The position numbers were made by a program, and so were the translations under genes. Shown piece by piece: positions 24,411 through 29,593 of a stretch of 29,593 nt of DNA. The notes beneath the pieces were generated by a model. That model had not been told where the DNA came from and did no database searches. It worked only from the letters and a program-made list of their open reading frames with translations. Position 1 is the first letter of the stretch. Each line of letters starts with the position of its first letter. The stretch is from contig JAEZJK010000047.1 in assembly GCA_023415835.1 (NCBI GenBank), positions 1-29,593 on the forward strand. Reading direction: 5' to 3'. The DNA comes from Bacillota bacterium. GTDB taxonomy: Bacteria; Bacillota; UBA4882; UBA8346.

Positions 24411-25019
24411 ATGGGCGCCGCCTTAAAAATCTTCATTTATCTGCTTACTTTTGGAGTTGGATTTGGCCTTCAAAATTTTACACGCTGTTCGCCTTGGGTT
24501 AACCTTGGCATCTCTTATTTGGCAATTTTGATTATTCCTCCCGGCTGGAGCTTGGGATTGGTTGGGGGCGCCTGGGTTGCTTGCGCTTTTTTCACTTTTA
24601 ACCCGGAGCTTGACCATCTCGAACTTTTGAAAACTTTTAGTTGGGTTAAAGTATTTTTAAGCTCGCTATGGACTTTTACCGGATTTTTATTAACTTTATG
24701 CCTTTTATGGAAGCTTAAGGTATCGGGATATTTGCTAGTATCTCATAGAGAGTTTCTGGCCTGGGCTTTCCTGGTATTGATCGAGGCATGCCAGTATCGG
24801 ATTATTGCAAGGCTTTCCCCGGTTTTACATAGGATTCCTTTAGGTTACGGGATCGCCTTTTTTAATTTTTTAATGCTCTTATATTGGTTATATCCGCTAG
24901 GTATTCCAATAATGGCAATGGTATTGGTTACTTTGGCAATCATTAATCCATTATTATTGGTTTTTGTCGATCTTCCGGTTGGTGCCAGCGGTGATCCGTA
25001 TTTAAGGAGAAATAGATGA
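24411..25019 (+). CDS. Polytopic membrane protein, unknown
   Basis: A 202-residue hydrophobic protein with about six predicted TM helices (around residues 5-22, 32-65, 80-98, 107-125, 140-162 and 166-188). No motif identifies it. AAGGAG precedes the ATG 3 nt after yhaM, and the stop overlaps the mtaB start by 4 nt, so it is co-expressed with these RNA-related genes. Strand bias and codon use look like those of its neighbours. Confidence 0.7.
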   Translation: MGAALKIFIYLLTFGVGFGLQNFTRCSPWVNLGISYLAILIIPPGWSLGLVGGAWVACAFFTFNPELDHLELLKTFSWVKVFLSSLWTFTGFLLTLCLLWKLKVSGYLLVSHREFLAWAFLVLIEACQYRIIARLSPVLHRIPLGYGIAFFNFLMLLYWLYPLGIPIMAMVLVTLAIINPLLLVFVDLPVGASGDPYLRRNR

Positions 25020-26308
25020 AGGTTGCTTTTCATACTTTAGGTTGTAAGGTTAATCAAAATGAGACAGAGAGCCTAGCATCGATGTTTCGGGATCGGGGCC
25101 ACCAGATTGTTTCTTTTAATGAAGTTGCTGATGTTTATGTGATTAATACTTGCGCTGTCACCAATTTAGGCGAACGGAAGTCGCGGCAAAGCATCCGGCG
25201 GGCGGCTGCAGTAACACCCAAGCCGCTAGTAGTGGTTACAGGGTGTTATGCTCAAACCGCATCCGGAGAGGTTGCCGGGATACCCGGAGTCAACCTGGTG
25301 GTGGGAATGGCGGAACGTCCGCAGTTGGTTGAATTAGTCGAGGAATGCTTGGCCGATCATCGCAATAAGGTTAGGGTCAGCAATATTGGCCTTGAGAAAT
25401 CATGGATAAAGCTTCCGGTAAGTCATTTGACCGAGCGGACCCGGTCGACTTTAAAGGTTGAAGAAGGATGCGACCAATTTTGCTCATATTGTATCGTACC
25501 TTTAGCCCGTGGCGGGATTCGTAGTTTACCGATAACAGAGGCTATTAATGAATTTAAGGTTTTGGTTGAGATCGGTTACCGCGAGATAGTCCTGGCTGGA
25601 ATTCATTTAGGCGCTTATGGTAAAGATTTAGGACTAACCCTGGCTGATTTACTCGGGGAATTATTGAAGGTTCCGGGCGATTACCGTATCAGGTTAGGAT
25701 CAATCGAACCCAGCGATTTCGATGAGGAATTACTAGGAATTATCCTTAATAATAACCGGGTATGCCAACATTTACATATTCCACTTCAAAGCGGGAGTGA
25801 CCGGATTCTGAAACTGATGAACCGGGATTATACTTTATCATACTATAGTGGCCTGTTAAACCGGATCCGTTCGGTGAATCCCTTAATTGCTATTGGGACT
25901 GATTTGATTGTCGGTTTTCCCGGGGAGACGGAGCTGGATTTCCAAGGCGCTTGTGAATTTATTCAAGAGCAAGCTTTTAGTAGGGTTCACGTGTTTCGAT
26001 TTTCACCTCGGAAGGGAACACCGGCTGCCACATTTTCAGGAAGGGTTCCCGGCCAGATCCAAGAGGAACGGAGTAGAAGGGTTCAAAAAATTGCCCTTAA
26101 GACCGGTTCTGATTATGCTCGAAAGTTCATCGGCAAACAGGTGGAAGTACTTTTTGAAGAGAAGGCCCCGGCCGGATGGATTGGGTTGTCCGGTGAATAC
26201 CTGAGGACTGAGGTCTTAACGGATGCTGATTTAAAAAATATAGTCAAAAATGTTTTAATAAATGGAATTTCAGGGAATATTCTGAAGGGGACTTATTCTG
26301 CAAAATGA
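25016..26308 (+). CDS. mtaB: tRNA t6A37 methylthiotransferase MtaB
   Basis: A 430-residue radical-SAM enzyme that adds a methylthio group to threonylcarbamoyl-A37 of tRNAs reading ANN codons. The UPF0004 domain has its three cluster cysteines: Cys10 (TLGCKVNQNE), Cys46 (NTCAVTNLGERKSRQ) and Cys77 (VTGCYAQ). The radical-SAM motif is GCDQFCSYCIVPLARG, with Cys152, Cys156 and Cys159. A TRAM-like C-terminal domain follows (QVEVLFEEKAPAGWIGLSGE). LGCKVNQNE together with RGGIRS marks MtaB rather than MiaB. Position before a HIT gene and rpsU is usual for Firmicutes. Confidence 0.93.
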   Translation: MKVAFHTLGCKVNQNETESLASMFRDRGHQIVSFNEVADVYVINTCAVTNLGERKSRQSIRRAAAVTPKPLVVVTGCYAQTASGEVAGIPGVNLVVGMAERPQLVELVEECLADHRNKVRVSNIGLEKSWIKLPVSHLTERTRSTLKVEEGCDQFCSYCIVPLARGGIRSLPITEAINEFKVLVEIGYREIVLAGIHLGAYGKDLGLTLADLLGELLKVPGDYRIRLGSIEPSDFDEELLGIILNNNRVCQHLHIPLQSGSDRILKLMNRDYTLSYYSGLLNRIRSVNPLIAIGTDLIVGFPGETELDFQGACEFIQEQAFSRVHVFRFSPRKGTPAATFSGRVPGQIQEERSRRVQKIALKTGSDYARKFIGKQVEVLFEEKAPAGWIGLSGEYLRTEVLTDADLKNIVKNVLINGISGNILKGTYSAK

Positions 26309-26385
26309 TAAATTAGGATTTTAAAAATTTTTTAGAGGAATTTAAAATATCTTGTCGAACTAAGCCTTGAGAGGATGCGTTGTTT

Positions 26386-26730
26386 ATGTCGGAATGCTTG
26401 TTTTGCAAGATTATTGATAAAGAAATATCCAGCCAAGTTGTATATGAAAACGAAGCGGCGTTAATCTTTAAAGATAATGATCCGGCCGCGCCCACCCACT
26501 GGTTAGTTGTTCCCAAACAACATATTGATAATGTTGGGGATCCGCGTTTGGTTGACGGTACTCTTTTGCAATCTTTATTTACTGCGATTCAACATATATC
26601 AAAAGCAGAAGGTTTGACTGAAAACGGGTTTAGAATAGTTGTCAATTATGGGCAAGACGCTGGTGAAACAGTCCACCATTTACATTTTCACCTGATTGCC
26701 GGACGAAAGTTGGAATGGCCTCCGGGCTAA
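26386..26730 (+). CDS. HIT-family nucleotide hydrolase (HinT type)
   Basis: A 114-residue histidine-triad protein hydrolysing purine nucleoside phosphoramidates or related adenylylated compounds. CLFCKIIDKEISSQVVYE is the typical start, and the triad is H98-L-H100-F-H102 (VHHLHFHLIAGRKLEWPPG), His100 being the usual nucleophile. I take ATG 26386 because family members begin just before this Cys motif; TTG 26380 is better spaced from GAGG (26371-26374) and cannot be excluded. Confidence 0.92.
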   Translation: MSECLFCKIIDKEISSQVVYENEAALIFKDNDPAAPTHWLVVPKQHIDNVGDPRLVDGTLLQSLFTAIQHISKAEGLTENGFRIVVNYGQDAGETVHHLHFHLIAGRKLEWPPG

Positions 26731-26732
26731 TA

Positions 26733-26762
26733 TTGACAATATAGGGTTTTATATAGTAAAAT
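26733..26762 (+). promoter_or_regulatory. Likely vegetative promoter for rpsU
   Basis: A perfect TTGACA (26733-26738) is followed after 18 nt by TAAAAT (26757-26762), a 5-of-6 -10 box. It lies right after the HIT stop and 80 nt before rpsU. Confidence 0.65.
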
Positions 26763-26842
26763 AATTTATTACTATGCAATAATTCGAACCGGACACTGCA
26801 AACGGGTCATCGGGAGGAAGCAGTGGAGGGGAGGGAAGTATA

Positions 26843-27028
26843 TTGGCGGCCGAAGTTAAAATTGGGAAAAATGAATCTTTGGATAATGCTTTACGGCGTT
26901 TTAAAAGAGAATGCCAAGTTTCAGGTATTTTAGCTGAAGTACGCAAACGGGAGCATTATGAAAAACCCAGTGTGCGTAGGAAGAAAAAGTCAGAGGCAGC
27001 ACGGAAGCGTAAATCATTTAAGAAATAA
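26843..27028 (+). CDS. rpsU: 30S ribosomal protein S21
   Basis: A 61-residue, strongly basic protein of the small subunit platform. The signature is VKIGKNESLDNALRRFKREC, followed by a Lys/Arg-rich tail (RRKKKSEAARKRKSFKK). The TTG start has a strong GGAGGGGAGGG upstream. It has its own promoter and terminator. Confidence 0.95.
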   Translation: MAAEVKIGKNESLDNALRRFKRECQVSGILAEVRKREHYEKPSVRRKKKSEAARKRKSFKK

Positions 27029-27029
27029 A

Positions 27030-27059
27030 AAGTAAATACCCGCCCATTGGCGGGTTTTA
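27030..27059 (+). terminator. Terminator of rpsU
   Basis: ACCCGCC (27038-27044) pairs with GGCGGGT (27049-27055) around a 4-nt loop, followed by TTTT. Flanking AAGTAAA/TTTACTT sequences can extend the stem. Confidence 0.85.
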
Positions 27060-27085
27060 ATTTTACTTCCCTTTAGCGGAAGGCT

Positions 27086-27120
27086 TGTATCCGTCATGTA
27101 TACGGGATACATTTTTTTTT
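27086..27120 (+). terminator. Second terminator, upstream of the synthase gene
   Basis: TGTATCC (27086-27092) pairs with GGATACA (27105-27111), directly followed by nine T residues. It ends 65 nt before the next start, so it either backs up the rpsU terminator or attenuates the next gene. Confidence 0.75.
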
Positions 27121-27185
27121 GAAAAGGGAATGGGATTTTAATGTTGAATAATATGTCAAATTAGATTGAGGGTTGGTGAATCGCA

Positions 27186-28571
27186 TTGATAAAGTTTAGT
27201 AAAAGAAGTAATACCCTGGAACAAAGCGAATACCTTTACACGCTTCAAGATGTGCCTGAACCACATTTATACCGAAACCTATTTAATTATGAAGAAGTCC
27301 CTAAGGTTTCCTTTAACCACCGGCATGTGCCGATGCGGCCTCCGGAAGAAATTTGGATTACCGATTCTACTTTCCGCGATGGCCAGCAAGCGCGGGAACC
27401 CTACACAGTGCAACAGATTGTTGACCTTTTTAAGCTATTACATAAATTAGGCGGTCCTAAAGGTATTATCCGCCAGACCGAGTTTTTCTTGTATAGCAAG
27501 AAAGATAAAGAAGCGGTAATGAAGTGTATGGAACTGGGATACGACTTTCCGGAGATTACCAGTTGGATCCGGGCGGTCAAGGAAGACTTTTACCTGGTTA
27601 AAGAGATGGGGCTCAAAGAAACCGGGATTTTAGCCAGTTGTTCCGATTACCATATCTTTAAAAAGCTGAAAATGAGCCGGAAGCAAGCAATGGAACAATT
27701 CTTATCAATTGTCAAGAGCGCTTTGGAAATTGGGGTTATCCCGCGGGTGCATCTTGAGGATATTACCAGGGCTGATTTTTATGGTTTTGTGGTTCCCTTT
27801 GTCTTGGAACTGATGAAACTGGCGGATGAAAGTAAAATCCCGATTAAAGTCAGGGCTTGCGACACTTTGGGTTTTGGGGTCAGTTTCCCCGGGGTGGCCT
27901 TGCCAAGGAGCGTGCCGGGTATTATTTACGGTTTATGGCATCATGCCGGGGTGCCCAGCGAACGTTTGGAATGGCACGGCCATAATGATTTCTATAAGAG
28001 CGTTTCCAATTCCAGCACAGCCTGGCTATATGGCTGTTCCGGGGTGAACTGCACTTTGCTGGGGATCGGGGAGCGAACCGGGAATTGCCCGTTGGAAGCG
28101 ATGGTTTTCGAATACGCTTCGTTAAGAGGGGACTTGGACGGAATGGATACAACAGTGATCACTGAGATTGCCGAGTATTACACCAAGGAGATCGGTTACC
28201 GTGTTCCGCCGATGACGCCGTTAATCGGTAAAGAGTTTAATTTCACCCGTTCCGGGATCCATGCCGACGGGTTGTTAAAGGATGAGGAGATTTATAACAT
28301 TTTTAACACCGAAAAGCTGCTCAACCGGAAGGTGGTAGTGGCTGTCAACGAGCATTCCGGCGCCGCCGGGATCGCCCATTGGGTGAACAGTTATTTCAAT
28401 CTCAAAGAGGACCGTCGCTTGGAAAAGCGCGATCCGAGGTTGACCCGGGTTAAAGAATGGGTTGATAAGTTATACGAAGACGGCCGGAATACGGTCATCG
28501 GCGACCATGAGCTGGTGGAGTTCATCCAGGCTGAGCTGCCGGATTTGTGGGGAGAGTTGAACCGGAGGTAG
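27186..28571 (+). CDS. DRE-TIM acyltransferase, best guess Re-citrate synthase
   Basis: A 461-residue HMGL-like barrel that condenses acetyl-CoA with a 2-oxo acid. The DRE-TIM motif is TDSTFRDGQQ (Arg64, Asp65). The metal-binding WHGHNDF and the LGIGERTGNCPLEAMV block are present. It differs from 2-isopropylmalate synthase in a 55-residue N-terminal extension (PHLYRNLFNYEEVPKV) and in having no LeuA-type regulatory domain, only about 100 residues after the barrel. This matches the anaerobe Re-citrate synthase group as I remember it; homocitrate synthase is the main alternative. The start is TTG with GGTTGGTGA upstream. It is flanked by terminators on both sides, so monocistronic. Confidence 0.7.
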   Translation: MIKFSKRSNTLEQSEYLYTLQDVPEPHLYRNLFNYEEVPKVSFNHRHVPMRPPEEIWITDSTFRDGQQAREPYTVQQIVDLFKLLHKLGGPKGIIRQTEFFLYSKKDKEAVMKCMELGYDFPEITSWIRAVKEDFYLVKEMGLKETGILASCSDYHIFKKLKMSRKQAMEQFLSIVKSALEIGVIPRVHLEDITRADFYGFVVPFVLELMKLADESKIPIKVRACDTLGFGVSFPGVALPRSVPGIIYGLWHHAGVPSERLEWHGHNDFYKSVSNSSTAWLYGCSGVNCTLLGIGERTGNCPLEAMVFEYASLRGDLDGMDTTVITEIAEYYTKEIGYRVPPMTPLIGKEFNFTRSGIHADGLLKDEEIYNIFNTEKLLNRKVVVAVNEHSGAAGIAHWVNSYFNLKEDRRLEKRDPRLTRVKEWVDKLYEDGRNTVIGDHELVEFIQAELPDLWGELNRR

Positions 28572-28620
28572 GTATCAATTGTCTATAAACAGTTAACAGT
28601 GTAATTCGATAATATGAAAA

Positions 28621-28653
28621 GAAAGCCGTAGGTGATACTTACGGCTTTCCTTT
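28621..28653 (+). terminator. Terminator after the synthase gene
   Basis: GAAAGCCGTA (28621-28630) pairs perfectly with TACGGCTTTC (28640-28649), followed by a short T-rich run. Confidence 0.8.
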
Positions 28654-28727
28654 TAATAATTGAACTTTAAGGATTCTTTAGCGTAGAATCAAACTCATTA
28701 ATTAATGTAAGCATTCAACTATTTAAA

Positions 28728-29190
28728 CTAAAATGAATATTGTTTTAATAATAGCGAGGAAGAAGAGACGGTTTTCCCCGTAGCACTTGTCTCTAGTTCG
28801 GTCTTTTTTACGATTCCAAGATGGGGAACAAACCATACGGTATCAGTCCAGTTTGTATCATCAGAGGGGTTTGTTTTTACAAACTTCCATGCTTTGAATT
28901 TACCGGCTGGTACTGATACTAGCTCAGGTTCAGTTCCTTCTAATATGCCCCAATAATACTCAGCACCACTTATAGGTGGATTATCAATCATTTTTTGTGA
29001 TGATTCAATAGGATCTATAGAACCATCCGGGGTAGCTCCATCATTAATAGGCCAATCTCCCCTTCTGTAGTAGATGGTTCCTTCTTTCGAATAATAATCT
29101 CCTTTTTTACCTCGGGTAGCCAAAAATTCTTCAATATATTTTTCCGTTTTAAAGATATCAGGATTTCCATGAATCACCCCAAAGTCAATG
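28728..29190 (-). pseudogene. Secreted-type hypothetical protein, 5' end removed by an IS3 insertion
   Basis: On the minus strand an open frame of about 150 native residues ends at 28728. Its C-terminus has a pattern common in bacterial lipoproteins and secreted proteins (ELVSVPAGKFKAWKF, then WTDTVWFVPHLGIVKK). The frame continues past 29190, but those codons read the IS end backwards and are not native. The N-terminus, including any signal peptide, must lie on the other side of the IS, outside the window. It is the only gene on the minus strand. I recognise no named family. Confidence 0.6.
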
Positions 29191-29256
29191 TGACCTATCC
29201 CCGATTTGCCGTACACAGGAGAGTTAGGGTAAAATAAACCTGTGGGAGGTAAAAAA

Positions 29257-29547
29257 ATGGAGAGCAAAGGTAAGCGTTACAATCAAGAATTTAAAACTGA
29301 TATTTTAAGACTGATCAATCAAGAAAAGCGCAGTGTAGCAAGCATTGTAAACGACTTTGGAGTCAGCGAACAAACCGTACGAAATTGGCTCAAACAAAAC
29401 AGAGATAGCAAGGATTCCGATAAGGTAAGAATAGCTCAATTAGAAGCTGAACTTAAGGCCAAAGACAAAAAGATCACTGACCATGAGATGACTATCGAAA
29501 TATTAAAAAAAGCTGCGGCCATCTTCGCCCAGAACAACCGGAAATAA
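29257..29547 (+). CDS. IS3-family transposase OrfA
   Basis: A 96-residue DNA-binding subunit. The HTH spans residues 5-48 (FKTDILRLINQEKRSVASIV, then NDFGVSEQTVRNWLK), followed by a coiled-coil leucine-zipper-like helix (IAQLEAELKAKDKKITDHEM) and the typical IEILKKAAAIFA ending. ATG 29257 is set by GGGAGGT 6 nt upstream. A seven-A run at 29505-29511 in register A-AAA-AAA is a standard -1 slippery site. Confidence 0.9.
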   Translation: MESKGKRYNQEFKTDILRLINQEKRSVASIVNDFGVSEQTVRNWLKQNRDSKDSDKVRIAQLEAELKAKDKKITDHEMTIEILKKAAAIFAQNNRK

Positions 29548-29593
29548 TTTTTAAGATTATCAAAGAGAACCGTTCCAAATTTTCGGTTGCGAA
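29508..29593 (+). CDS. IS3-family transposase OrfB, start only
   Basis: In the -1 frame after the slippery A7, the sequence reads SCGHLRPEQPEIIFKIIKEN and continues open to the window end with RSKFSVA. A stretch of this kind starts OrfB, the DDE catalytic part that would be made as an OrfAB fusion. The DDE residues lie outside the window. Confidence 0.7.

Larger units (their letters stand above)
29189..29593 (+). mobile_element. IS3-family insertion sequence, left end (right end outside window)
   Basis: The OrfA and frameshifted OrfB arrangement is typical of IS3. The left end is placed at TG 29189 or 29191, followed by CCCCGATTTGCCG and a GTACAC motif, from its position where the minus-strand gene loses its native reading. 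The exact terminus needs the right end for comparison. Confidence 0.7.

Overview
The window comes from a diderm (two-membrane), probably endospore-forming member of the Firmicutes. A small acid-soluble spore protein gene and a SpoIVB-type (S55) peptidase lie near a block of outer-membrane genes: TamB, BamA, Skp/OmpH-like chaperones, LpxD and the Lpt transport genes. The housekeeping tail (yhaM-like, mtaB, HIT, rpsU) is also Firmicute-like. Lineages such as Limnochordia/Hydrogenispora-like bacteria, Halanaerobiales or Negativicutes would fit; the sequence alone does not let me choose. Nearly everything is on the + strand, and TTG starts are common.

Layout. 1-479: 3' end of an amino-acid ABC permease. 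480-1162: no gene, but tandem repeats and several perfect hairpins. 1163-1432: spore protein gene with its terminator. 1433-3125: repeat-rich accessory segment with three direct copies of a 118-bp palindromic MITE-like element, each flanked by a matching 3-bp (possible 4-bp) target duplication. Copies 1 and 2 flank an alpha/beta hydrolase gene. Copies 2 and 3 flank a 250-bp set of nested palindromes in which two hairpins carry perfectly complementary 8-nt loops. 3155-9557: S55 peptidase and a 1554-residue TamB. 9678-16392: sigma factor, a one-TM protein, BamA with three POTRA domains, a beta-rich envelope protein, and three consecutive short anchored coiled-coil proteins of which two are clearly Skp/OmpH-like. 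16746-22474: LpxD, then one LptF/LptG-type permease, LptD, LptC and LptA. 22494-27028: HhH/DEDD exonuclease, YhaM-like nuclease, a membrane protein, MtaB, HIT protein and ribosomal protein S21. 27186-28571: a DRE-TIM aldolase-fold acyltransferase, best guess Re-citrate synthase. 28728-29593: a secreted-protein gene whose 5' end has been cut off by an IS3-family element that runs out of the window.

How the genes work together. BamA, TamB and the chaperones would insert outer-membrane proteins. LpxD makes a lipid A precursor. LptC, LptA, LptD and the permease would carry LPS to the surface. The embedded sigma factor and adjoining membrane protein are candidate regulators of this block, by position only. 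The most novel material is the 118-bp repeat family and the nested palindrome at 2706-2963.
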